Positions 33,445 through 40,991 of a stretch of DNA of 47,489 nt are shown piece after piece. The translations under genes and the position numbers were made by a program. This stretch comes from CAZWRV01 sp964636325 (GTDB taxonomy: Bacteria; Verrucomicrobiota; Lentisphaeria; Victivallales; GWF2-50-93), in contig CAZWRV010000044.1 in assembly GCA_964636325.1 (NCBI GenBank), forward strand, positions 1 to 47,489, in the 5' to 3' direction. The first letter of the stretch is position 1; each line of letters opens with the position of its first letter. The notes under the pieces were generated by a model, which saw only the letters and a program-made list of their open reading frames with translations, was not told where the DNA came from and ran no database searches.

Positions 33445-33991
33445 CTTGCTCCAGCCTTCCTTGATGGACTCTTTCGACAAGAGCGTTGAAGATTTCAAGC
33501 CCCGCGGCCGTGCTCCGCCGCTGCCATTTCTCCAGTATCATCAGCTTCAGCTTGTAGATGCACAGCCTGTCGAAGTCGAAGCTGTGCGTCCCCTCGCATC
33601 CGTCAAGCATCTCCCACCTCATCATGTCTAGAAGCCTCTCCCGCTCGAGAGGATCCTTTGCGGCATAAGCCTGCTGGACTCCCCTGGCCGTGTCGGAAAA
33701 GAAATCGTCCTCGACCCTTATGAAGGCCCCTGTGTCAGCCGGCTGGCCGTGCGCGGCCGTTCGTATCGCGCAGTTCCTGAGCGAAGTCTCCCAGCTGTTC
33801 CAACGGAACGCCATAGACCCTCTTGGGTATGGAGCGCCTTGACACGGAAGGAGATCCAGCAGAGAAATAATTTTCATCTGGCCGGGAGAGACCCACCTTC
33901 CGCACAATTTGGTGAATTCTGCGCTCGGCAGGGGCGGCGGCGAACCGAAATTAAGCGACGGCAGAGAGTTGACAAGATAGTAGAAAAGCAT
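33437..33991 (-). CDS. DUF2764-family V-ATPase operon protein
   Basis: The 184-residue protein starts MLFYYLVNSLPSLNFGSPPP and contains NWET-like (RWNSWETSLRNCAIRTAA) and MMRWEMLDGCEGTHSFDFDR segments, the DUF2764 pattern. This family occurs between subunits E and A in V-ATPase operons of Chlamydiae, Spirochaetes and Bacteroidetes. It may stand in for the missing subunit C, but that is unproven. It overlaps ntpA and follows ntpE by 17 bp. Confidence 0.88.
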   Translation of the reverse strand: MLFYYLVNSLPSLNFGSPPPLPSAEFTKLCGRWVSPGQMKIISLLDLLPCQGAPYPRGSMAFRWNSWETSLRNCAIRTAAHGQPADTGAFIRVEDDFFSDTARGVQQAYAAKDPLERERLLDMMRWEMLDGCEGTHSFDFDRLCIYKLKLMILEKWQRRSTAAGLEIFNALVERVHQGRLEQDV

Positions 33992-34008
33992 TCATGCACC
34001 TGGATTTG

Positions 34009-34650
34009 CTATCGGCTTTCCGTCTTGACGTGCGGGCTGTTTTCCGCCTTGATTATTGATGCCAGCTTCGGCCCGACATAGGAACAGATGATCTCTGTCA
34101 TGGCCTCTCCGCTGAAGTCCAGGAACATGTCGCCGCCTTTGAATCCTATCTTGAACCCGGACTTCATGTCCTTGCCGACAAGAATTTCCGGAATATTCTT
34201 CATTTCCCCGGCGGCGCCCGCTAGAATGGCCTTCTGCGTTTCGGCCAGATTCTTCTCCGGAAGCATTATTCTAATGTCCGCCGAATCGCCACCGCCCTTC
34301 GCCGTCCATGATTCAATAGCCGTCCGGATGATTGTCGCCATCATTTGTGGAGTCATGGCCTGCCCCACGCATGTCCGAACGAAGTTTTCAAGCATGGACT
34401 TCAATATGTGCTCAAGGCTGATGGCCGCATCCCTTGCGGCCTGCCTTATCGCGTCCTCGGCCCGGGCGCGGAGCAAGGCGGCGTCCTGGTCGGCCTTTTT
34501 CAACAGTGCATCCGCCCTTTCCGTCGCGTCTTTTATGATGCGGTCCGATTCGGCCTGCGCATCGGCAACGATGCGCGATCTTGCGTCTTCGGCCTTTTTG
34601 ACGGCCTCGCTCTGTATCCGGTCGAGCAGACCTTGGAGTTCCTCTGGCAT
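34009..34650 (-). CDS. ntpE: V-type ATPase subunit E (peripheral stalk)
   Basis: The 213 residues begin with a long charged helix (IQSEAVKKAEDARSRIVADA, ERADALLKKADQDAALLRAR) and end with the alpha/beta domain that binds the head (KIGFKGGDMFLDFSGEAMTE). It is the first gene of the operon E-DUF2764-A-B-D-I-K-fmdB. The upstream region holds the operon promoter and a parS-like site. Confidence 0.9.
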   Translation of the reverse strand: MPEELQGLLDRIQSEAVKKAEDARSRIVADAQAESDRIIKDATERADALLKKADQDAALLRARAEDAIRQAARDAAISLEHILKSMLENFVRTCVGQAMTPQMMATIIRTAIESWTAKGGGDSADIRIMLPEKNLAETQKAILAGAAGEMKNIPEILVGKDMKSGFKIGFKGGDMFLDFSGEAMTEIICSYVGPKLASIIKAENSPHVKTESR

Positions 34651-34701
34651 GCCTTGCCCCGTTATATTTTGCGGCGATTATTGACTATGCTTATCCATGT
34701 C

Positions 34702-34717
34702 GGTTTCACGTGGAACG
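34702..34717. promoter_or_regulatory. parS-like palindrome upstream of the V-ATPase operon
   Basis: On the minus strand the 16-mer CGTTCCACGTGAAACC matches the ParB-binding consensus TGTTNCACGTGAAACA at 14 of 16 positions; only the outermost base on each side differs. It is 52 bp before the ntpE start. It could be a chromosomal centromere site or a chance palindrome. No parAB gene is in the window. Confidence 0.55.
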
Positions 34718-34812
34718 TAATTTTACCGTTGGAAGAAGCAAGTTCAAGAAGGCGGGAACGGGATATTGATCTTTATTGGCAATCCGGCATCTGGCAACCG
34801 GCGTCCGATACA

Positions 34813-35271
34813 CTAGTATCTGTTATATTCCACGGTGCCGAAGACGATGTCGATCAGGCAGTCGGTGCCGGCCTTGAGCTCCACGGACTTCAGCTTGAGC
34901 GGGTCGTATCCGTCCGAGCGCACGGTGACGAAATATTTCCCGGGAGGAACCATCTCGGTCTCGTAGACGTACAATGTGTTCTTGAAATTCAAGGTCTTAA
35001 GGGGCTCGCCGGTGGAGAGCTGCCTCATTTCAATGGTGAAGTTCTCCGGAGCCTTCTTGAGCTCCCCGACGATGCGGGACTGCCTTTCCCACAACTTCCC
35101 CTTCCTGGGGAGATATTTGGGGATGGTTGACTCAATCTCCTTTATCTTCCGTATGTTCGCCCCAGCGACGATGAACGAGACGAGCATCGCGGCGGAAATG
35201 AGGATCAGGGATATTCTGATCCTGCCCATTTTCAACGCACGGCGATTATTGACGTTTTTCAAGGCTTCCAT
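34813..35271 (-). CDS. Membrane-anchored protein with a PEGA-like beta domain, unknown
   Basis: The 152 residues have a short basic N-terminus, one membrane helix (about 18-38, ISLILISAAMLVSFIVAG) and a linker. A C-terminal beta-rich domain follows (YVYETEMVPPGKYFVTVRSD then VELKAGTDCLIDIVFG) that resembles PEGA or carboxypeptidase-regulatory-like folds. The domain would face the periplasm. It is the last gene of the group led by the acidic protein and MoxR; the gap to the previous gene holds a copy of the conserved-loop hairpin. Confidence 0.65.
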   Translation of the reverse strand: MEALKNVNNRRALKMGRIRISLILISAAMLVSFIVAGANIRKIKEIESTIPKYLPRKGKLWERQSRIVGELKKAPENFTIEMRQLSTGEPLKTLNFKNTLYVYETEMVPPGKYFVTVRSDGYDPLKLKSVELKAGTDCLIDIVFGTVEYNRY

Positions 35272-35325
35272 ATCTCAATATATGGGCCGGATGCAGCAAT
35301 TCAAGCGGGCGTCAGCGAGGCATAC

Positions 35326-35366
35326 GCAAGTATTCAGTGAACTACGCCCTTTCACTGAATATTTAC
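35326..35366 (-). repeat. Hairpin repeat with conserved AGGGCGTAG loop, copy 2
   Basis: On the minus strand GTAAATATTCAGTGAA (35366-35351), loop AGGGCGTAG (35350-35342), then TTCACTGAATACTTGC. The inner 11 bp pair perfectly; the outer part has a G-T pair and one mismatch. It lies 19 bp beyond the stop of the upstream minus-strand gene. The loop is on the same strand as the genes, opposite to copies 1 and 3. Confidence 0.82.
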
Positions 35367-35385
35367 CCCGGAGGTCATCTCCGCC

Positions 35386-35961
35386 TTACTTCTTCTCCTC
35401 GGAAGCCTTGGGCATGGAATCCTTCATGGCCTTGAGCTTCTCGTAGTCCTCCAGCATGAGCTTGAGGCGGACGGTCTCCGACGGATTGAAGGCGGGGGAA
35501 GGAGCCTGCAGTTCGCCGGACTCCTTCATCTTCTGGTATTTCTTCTCGTCGAAGATGGCGTCGCCGATGGCCTTCGCGACCTGGGACATGTAGTCGTTCT
35601 TCGCCATGCAGGCCTTGAAGAGGGTTATCTTCTGATGTGACACTCCCAGGATCAGTTCGATGTAGCTGTTGTAGACCAGGTATACCCATACGGCGCATGC
35701 CGCAGCGAGGACGAGAGTGATGAACACTATGGGCAAGGCAGCGCTCTTGGGTATCACGCCCGCGCCAAGGAAGAGAAGCGGCGACAAGCTGAGGAGCAGC
35801 GCCCCCACGCTGAAGCAGAATGCCTCGGTCCTGAAATTTACCTCGACGCTGTCCACCTTCTCCATCGGGACGGTGATGTGGTTGTAGGTGATCCTGACGT
35901 TGGTGACCTTCATGCGTTCGTCGCTGTGATAGATCTTTTCTCCGATTTCGTTCGAAGCCAT
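35386..35961 (-). CDS. Two-helix membrane protein, possibly DUF6232-like
   Basis: The 191 residues start with a soluble part of the form EKIYHSDERMKVTNVRITYN... EKVDSVEV, then two adjacent membrane helices (about 46-67 and 74-98). A second soluble part contains VSHQKITLF and ends in a charged helix. The layout resembles the DUF6232 family as I recall it; function is unknown. It is 54 bp after moxR and followed by the conserved-loop hairpin. Confidence 0.65.
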   Translation of the reverse strand: MASNEIGEKIYHSDERMKVTNVRITYNHITVPMEKVDSVEVNFRTEAFCFSVGALLLSLSPLLFLGAGVIPKSAALPIVFITLVLAAACAVWVYLVYNSYIELILGVSHQKITLFKACMAKNDYMSQVAKAIGDAIFDEKKYQKMKESGELQAPSPAFNPSETVRLKLMLEDYEKLKAMKDSMPKASEEKK

Positions 35962-36015
35962 CTTTTCCTCCTTGTTTTTTTATTTGCCGTTCAAAAATGA
36001 CATGCGGTTCCACCG

Positions 36016-36954
36016 TCAGACAGGCGCCTCCGTCCGTTCGACGATGTCCTGTATCACAGTTTCCTTCCTTGTGCCGGAGAACTTGGTCTTGTTGTCGAGG
36101 ACGATCCTGTGGGAAAGGACATTGACGGCGATGGCCTTGACGTCGTCCGGCGTCGTGAAGTTCCTGCCGCCGATGAAGGCCCTTGCCTGGGCGCAGCGGG
36201 AGAGGGTGATCAGCGCGCGCGGGCTCGCTCCGAGCTTGACCCTGATGTCAGTCCGCGTCGAGCGGACGATGCCGGCGATATATTTCGCGACGGACTTCTC
36301 TATTTCGACCTTCCGGACCAGCTCCTGTATCTGGCAGATCTGCGCGCAGCTTATCACCGGGCCGATTTCGTCGAGGGGATCCTTCTCCTTCCTGGAATAA
36401 AGTATGTCCAGCTCGCTCTGTTCGTCGGGATATCCGATGACGATCTGCAGCGCGAAACGGTCGAGCTGCGCTTCCGGGAGCGGATATGTCCCGTAGTATT
36501 CCACCGGGTTTTCGGTGGCGATCACCAGGAAAGGGGTGGGCAGGGTATAGGTGACTCCCTCGACCGAGACCTGCCCCTCGTTCATCGCCTCCAGGAGGGC
36601 GGACTGGGTCCTGGGGGAGGCCCGGTTGATTTCGTCCGCAAGCAGGATGTTCGAGAAGACCGGCCCCTGCCTGAACGAGAAGCTCGCGTCCTTCGGATTG
36701 AAGACCGATGTCCCTATTATGTCCGAGGGCAGCAGGTCCGGGGTGAACTGCAGGCGGTGGAAGGTGCCTTGCATCGAGCGGGCGAGCGCCTTCGCCATGG
36801 TGGTCTTGCCGACCCCCGGCACGTCCTCCATCAGGATGTTGCCCCCGCTGCAGACTGCGAAAAGCAGCAGCTCTATCGCCTCGCTCTTGCCGGATATGAC
36901 CGATTCGAGGTTGGCCTTCAGCTTGTCCAGGTATTCCTTCAAGCAGGCTCCCAA
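36016..36954 (-). CDS. MoxR-family AAA+ ATPase
   Basis: A 312-residue AAA+ chaperone-like ATPase. Walker A is EDVPGVGKTTMAKALA and Walker B is NILLADEINRASPRTQSALLEAM; sensor 1 is VIATENPVEYYGTYPLPEAQ and an Arg-containing sensor 2 lies in GASPRALITLSRCAQARA. MoxR proteins usually act with VWA-domain partners to activate metalloenzymes or envelope proteins; no VWA gene is visible here. It starts 3 bp after the stop of the upstream acidic protein gene, so they are co-expressed. Confidence 0.93.
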   Translation of the reverse strand: MGACLKEYLDKLKANLESVISGKSEAIELLLFAVCSGGNILMEDVPGVGKTTMAKALARSMQGTFHRLQFTPDLLPSDIIGTSVFNPKDASFSFRQGPVFSNILLADEINRASPRTQSALLEAMNEGQVSVEGVTYTLPTPFLVIATENPVEYYGTYPLPEAQLDRFALQIVIGYPDEQSELDILYSRKEKDPLDEIGPVISCAQICQIQELVRKVEIEKSVAKYIAGIVRSTRTDIRVKLGASPRALITLSRCAQARAFIGGRNFTTPDDVKAIAVNVLSHRIVLDNKTKFSGTRKETVIQDIVERTEAPV

Positions 36955-36957
36955 TGC

Positions 36958-37452
36958 TTAACCGGCACCGAGCTTGCGCTGGAGTTCGGCCTGGAACTCC
37001 TTGAGGTCCTTCTGCGTGGGCTTGCCCTTGGCGTTCTCGAACATGAGGCGTCCGAACTGATCGAGCACCCAGTCCGCCTTGGCGCCGGAGGAGAACTTGA
37101 CGGAGCCGCTGAGGGCGGCGCCGGGCCTTGCTATCTTGCTGATTTCGACTACTGTCCCCTGCTCCCAGTCGCCCGGGCCGGATGATATTTCCTCCTCTTC
37201 CTCCTCTTCCATGTCGGCATCTTCTTCGATATCCTTGGCGACCGTCTTCTTCTTCGGCTTTTCCGGTTCCTTGTCGGTCTCGCCGGAGACTTTTTTCCAG
37301 TCGACGTTCTCGAGTTCCGAAGCCAGGAGCCTGAGTTCCAGGAAGGTAATCTGTTCGCTGTGCTCGGCCTTTAGCTTGTCCTGTATTTCGCTGAGCCCGA
37401 CGCCCTTGTGGAGGTAGTCGGAAATGATCCTCTTGAGTTCGCTGCGTTCCAT
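36958..37452 (-). CDS. Protein with acidic linker upstream of moxR, unknown
   Basis: The product is 164 residues. I chose the ATG at 37452 (MERSELKRIISDYLHKGVGL), with AGGAAC upstream; the frame is open further but without a good start. The N-terminal helical part looks like a small three-helix domain (LSEIQDKLKAEHSEQITFLE). A Lys-rich then Glu-rich linker follows (EEDADMEEEEEEEISSG), and a C-terminal domain with SGSVKFSSGAKADWVLDQFG. No family recognised. Tight linkage to moxR suggests a common function. Confidence 0.7.
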   Translation of the reverse strand: MERSELKRIISDYLHKGVGLSEIQDKLKAEHSEQITFLELRLLASELENVDWKKVSGETDKEPEKPKKKTVAKDIEEDADMEEEEEEEISSGPGDWEQGTVVEISKIARPGAALSGSVKFSSGAKADWVLDQFGRLMFENAKGKPTQKDLKEFQAELQRKLGAG

Positions 37453-37581
37453 AGTATTGCTGTTCCTGTAAAAGTTTTTTGTCCTTGTGAATTTACATCG
37501 CCAAGCGGAAAATTCCAGCCGACGGAATGGCTGCGGCAAAAAAACAGCCGCACATGGCGGCGCGGTGTCAGGGGCTTTAAG

Positions 37582-37620
37582 TATGAATTCAGCAAAAGGG
37601 CGTAGTTTGCTGAATTCATA
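37582..37620 (+). repeat. Hairpin repeat with conserved AGGGCGTAG loop, copy 3
   Basis: TATGAATTCAGCAAA (37582-37596), loop AGGGCGTAG (37597-37605), and the exact complement TTTGCTGAATTCATA (37606-37620). It lies 7 bp beyond the dapB stop. Compared with copies 1 and 2 the stem changed on both sides (CAGTGAA/TTCACTG to CAGCAAA/TTTGCTG) while the loop is identical. Confidence 0.85.
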
Positions 37621-37627
37621 ACTTTTC

Positions 37628-38428
37628 TCAGTTCAGTCCTAGGACGTCCTTCATGGAATATAGTCCTGGCCTCGCGCCCTGGAGGAACCTGACGGCCCGA
37701 ACTGCGCCTTTCGCGAACGTGTTCCGGCTCGAGGCCTTGTGGACGAGCTCCAGCCTTTCGCCCTCGGCTGCGAAGATGACCGTGTGGTCGCCTACGACGT
37801 CTCCGCCGCGGACCGCATGGATGCCTATTTCCCCTAAGGGACGTTCGCCTGTGATTCCGCTGCGGCCGTGGACGGCCTTGTCCTTGAGTCTGACCTGTTT
37901 GGCGGATGCGACGGACTCTGCGAGGCTGAGCGCGGTTCCGCTGGGGGAGTCCTTCTTCTTCCTGTGGTGCATCTCTACGATTTCGACGTCGTAGTCGTCG
38001 CCGAGTATCTTGGCCGTCTGCGCGCAGAGGCCGAGGAGCAGGTTGACTCCGACGCTCATGTTGGAAGACTGGACTATCCTCGCGCCTTTCGCGGCGAGGG
38101 ATTCCAGGCGCTTTCTGTCGGCGTCCTTGAGCGCCGTGGTGCCGATGACTATCGAACATCCGCGGCCCGCGAGATACTCGGCGTTGTCGGCCACGGGCCC
38201 CGTGCTGAAGTCGATGGCGGCGTCCGCATCGCCCAGCCCGCCGATGTCCGATACTATCTCGATGCCGCAGGGCTCGTGTCCTGCGACGGTTCCGGCGTCC
38301 TTTCCGACCAGAGGGCATGCCTGATGTTCGAGGGCGCCGGCCAGCTTCATGTCTCCGCTCTCCAAGACCGCCGTGACGAGGTGCCTGCCCATCCTTCCGG
38401 CGGCTCCGACGATTATCACCCTTATCAT
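37628..38428 (-). CDS. dapB: 4-hydroxy-tetrahydrodipicolinate reductase
   Basis: It reduces the product of DapA in the diaminopimelate/lysine pathway, using NAD(P)H. The 266 residues show the nucleotide site VIIVGAAGRMGRHLV, AAIDFSTGP, the active-site stretch EIVEMHHRKKKDSPSGTALS with the catalytic His and Lys, and GRSGITGERPLGEIGIHAVRGG. AAGGAC precedes the ATG at 38428. No other dap gene is nearby. Confidence 0.96.
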   Translation of the reverse strand: MIRVIIVGAAGRMGRHLVTAVLESGDMKLAGALEHQACPLVGKDAGTVAGHEPCGIEIVSDIGGLGDADAAIDFSTGPVADNAEYLAGRGCSIVIGTTALKDADRKRLESLAAKGARIVQSSNMSVGVNLLLGLCAQTAKILGDDYDVEIVEMHHRKKKDSPSGTALSLAESVASAKQVRLKDKAVHGRSGITGERPLGEIGIHAVRGGDVVGDHTVIFAAEGERLELVHKASSRNTFAKGAVRAVRFLQGARPGLYSMKDVLGLN

Positions 38429-38666
38429 GTTTTGTCCTTGTTGTTAAGCTTCATCCATTATTGGTTTGAAAAAAGAAAATGCCTGAAAGTCCGATACGTT
38501 ATGTTGCGGGGAGTGGATGTCAAACGGCGCGCCGACGGCGTTCCGCATTAGAACTTTTAATGAGGCAGGATTCCGATTAATCGAATCCTGCGGAATCAGG
38601 CTTAAAGTCAAAAAAACGTAACCGTTAAGCTGGGTGTTTTTGAGGCTGAGAGGCGGTGGGAGCGGG
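38429..38666. other. Intergenic region with near-palindrome
   Basis: No gene. AGGATTC...CGATTAATCG...AATCCT around 38567-38590 is almost palindromic, and CGGAATC follows at 38591-38597. It lies between the dapB promoter side and the end of the IS66-like remnant and may mark the edge of that element. Confidence 0.35.
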
Positions 38667-39511
38667 TCAGCAGTTCAGCCTGGTGGTGAGAAGCTGTGTT
38701 AGCGGGAAGCTGTTTCCGGAGTTCCTCGCCATCTTCTCCTTGAACAGCTCTACGGGGCTTATCTTCTGCAGCCTGCAAGTTTCGACGATGGAATGGAGGA
38801 CACATGTCCTTTGCGCGCCCTCCGGGGTGTCGCTTCCGAAGGACATCTTCCTTGAAGTCACGATCGGCCTCAGATGCCTTTCGGCCCTGTTGTTGTGGCA
38901 TTCGACGCCGGGCGTCGTGACGAACCTGAGCATCTGGTCATGGTATTTGCCGATCCTCTTGCGCAGGGTCTCGGGCCTTCCCCTTGGGACATCCATCCTC
39001 GCGATGGAGGAGAGCTCCCTGCCGAGCCTCGCTGCGGCATTGTCCTTTTCCTTCCCCTGCGGAAGCGCTGCGGCGGCCTTTCCGGCGTCGATGAATCCCC
39101 AGACCCTTTCCTCGAACCGTTCGAGCTGGACGCTTCCCGGCAGCACCTCCCTCTCCTTCTTGATGTCGCGCGTGTAGTGGTACATGCAGCGCTGGACGTG
39201 CTGCAGGAAGTTGTATGCGGCGTAGAAGTCGCATACGAAGGTTCCCCCGTAGTCCTTGCCGAGGATGTCCTCCACCACCTTCGAGGATCTGCTTCTGTCC
39301 GCGTGGCAGAACACAACCGAGCGGTTGCAGAATATCCAGACGTACCACTGGCTTCCCCTGACCTTCCATCCGGTCTCGTCGGCGTTGACCACGGGCTGCT
39401 TCGGCAGCGCGCATCCTATGGACGGCCTCGCAGTCCGGAGCCCTGGAATAGGCGGCGAGAATCCTTCCCGACGATTCCGCCGGGGCTTCCGCCTCCGCTC
39501 CGGCTGCGCGG
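38667..39511 (-). pseudogene. IS66-family transposase, N-terminally truncated
   Basis: The catalytic core of an IS66 (TnpC) transposase is clear: VNADETGWKVRGSQWYVWIF (first Asp), YGGTFVCDFYAAYNFLQHVQ (second Asp), YHYTRDIKKER and CHNNRAERHLRPIVTSRKM (Glu region). The family's C-terminal tail follows to the stop at 38667. The 150-200 residues usual before the first Asp (helical and zinc-ribbon parts) are missing; upstream of about 39400 the frame shows only low-complexity Arg/Pro. It is probably an internal deletion between the small accessory ORF and the core, so inactive. Confidence 0.75.
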
Positions 39512-39730
39512 TCAGGCTTTCTTCTTCTTGGCTTTTCCGGCATCCCGTTCCCGTTTCAGCATGAGGCTCCCCTTGGCGTCGACCTCCCATTCCGCGACCT
39601 CGCCCTTCCTGAAGCCCATCATCTGCGCGCAGGCCGAAGGGAAGTTCACGAACCACTGGTCGTAGCCGCTCCTCCGGCTGATAAGCTGGATTTTTGTCTT
39701 GAAGCCCACTTGACATCCTCCTTTCTTCAA
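39512..39730 (-). CDS. AbrB-like small protein associated with the IS66-type element
   Basis: The 72 residues (QLISRRSGYDQWFVNFPSAC, FRKGEVAEWEVDAKGSLML) look like a SpoVT/AbrB-type swapped-hairpin DNA-binding protein of the kind that accompanies transposase genes in PVC genomes. It is followed directly by the truncated transposase. It ends in a Lys-rich tail. Confidence 0.6.
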   Translation of the reverse strand: MKKGGCQVGFKTKIQLISRRSGYDQWFVNFPSACAQMMGFRKGEVAEWEVDAKGSLMLKRERDAGKAKKKKA

Positions 39731-40044
39731 TTATTATTTATAGTCAATCAACTAGCTAATATCGGAAAATCAAGGGCGGAAAGAAACTGATAGGAATTTT
39801 GATTTTTACCATGGGCGAAGACAGTTTGGAAGGTGTGGAATTTCAAGCTGGGAATCGTGGAAAAAACACACGCTTTGCCGCATAAGGCTCCCCTCCGGGC
39901 CCGCCGCGGCGGGTGCAGGAAGTGGCCTCCCTGCAAAGTTCTGCCCGGTTTTACCCGCTCCCATCCTTGAAATCCCGTCCTGACTTGCTACCTTCAACCT
40001 ATGGTTAGAATCAAAAATCTTATCAGTTTTAGGGATATTCCCAT
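39731..40044. other. Intergenic region before the surface-repeat protein
   Basis: About 310 bp with no supported gene. A minus-strand frame at 39806-39997 has no recognisable similarity or ribosome binding site. The stretch holds GGAAGGTGTGGAA-type low-complexity sequence near 39829 and the promoter of the gene at 40045, with an AGGGAT ribosome binding site. Confidence 0.45.
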
Positions 40045-40938
40045 ATGAAAGTAAAAATCATATTTTGCATCGCCGCAGTCCTCTGCGCCGCCTCCGCCTC
40101 CAACGCCCAGCTCGGGACTACGCCCAGGGGGAACGTCCTCGAATACGGAAAACCGATCAAGGAGTTCGAGAAGACCGGCTATCTAGTCCAGCTCTTCGAC
40201 AGGGACGGACTCCGCTACGAGATATTCTACGAGGACGACGCAAGGGCCGCCCTGGTCCGAATAAGCGCCGTCAATGACGGCAAGCCCGCCGCCTTCCCCG
40301 AGGCGACAGTCGCAAAGATTCTCGAGAAGAACACCGAGCAGTCGAAATGGCTCGATAAGTCCGAAGGGCTCCGCAATGGCCTGAAGCACTGGGACAGGGA
40401 GGACGGCAAGGCTTTCGCGGAATACGACGACGTCACCGGAACCTTGACTATGGCATACAAGTCCGCGGTCACAATACGCCCCGGAGTCGACATTTCGAAT
40501 TGGACACCCATCCAGCTCTGCCTTTCGCAGGGCCTGGCGTTCCCTCCGAGGCAGTGCGTCTACGGCGTCAAGACCGGATTCATGTCCGGCCGCGGACGTG
40601 TCACAGGCGCGGAAGGCTCCGCGATACTCGCGGCAACTCCGGAAGTCTATGGCGTGAAAGGCGCGCTCGTCAACATCGGCGACGGCTCGCGCGGCGCCCA
40701 CTTCGGCGTCGTCAACGTCGAGTGCGACTTCGAAGGCATGCAGGCCGGAGTCGTCAATATCCTCTCCGGCAAAAACGCCGGAACCGAACCGCCCAACGGC
40801 TTCCAGTTCGGACTCGTCAACGTCGCCAGGGATCTAAACGGCTTCCAGTTCGGACTCGTCAACGTCGTCGCAAACGGCCCACTCCCCTTCATGATCATCT
40901 TCAACTTCGACTCGACCCCGGACGAGTCTGCGGAATAG
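40045..40938 (+). CDS. Secreted protein with LA_2272-type surface repeats
   Basis: The 297 residues have a signal peptide (MKVKIIFCIAAVLCAASASN). A mixed domain of about 150 residues follows, then a C-terminal array of short glycine-rich beta repeats of the kind VYGVKGALVN, HFGVVNVECD, MQAGVVNILS, FQFGLVNVAR, FQFGLVNVVA. These match the LA_2272 family surface repeat as I remember it. Two consecutive repeats are encoded by an identical 31-bp stretch (40795-40825 and 40837-40867), so array length may vary by slippage. A cell-surface location is inferred. It is convergent with the giant gene, 53 bp apart. Confidence 0.75.
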   Translation: MKVKIIFCIAAVLCAASASNAQLGTTPRGNVLEYGKPIKEFEKTGYLVQLFDRDGLRYEIFYEDDARAALVRISAVNDGKPAAFPEATVAKILEKNTEQSKWLDKSEGLRNGLKHWDREDGKAFAEYDDVTGTLTMAYKSAVTIRPGVDISNWTPIQLCLSQGLAFPPRQCVYGVKTGFMSGRGRVTGAEGSAILAATPEVYGVKGALVNIGDGSRGAHFGVVNVECDFEGMQAGVVNILSGKNAGTEPPNGFQFGLVNVARDLNGFQFGLVNVVANGPLPFMIIFNFDSTPDESAE

Positions 40939-40991
40939 GAAACGGGAATCAAATATCTGTTGAACCGTCCGCATGAAGAAAAATCCGCTCA

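Noticed and set aside
39806..39997. 63-codon minus-strand frame upstream of the surface-repeat protein
   Set aside because: No similarity or ribosome binding site; it lies in low-complexity intergenic sequence.
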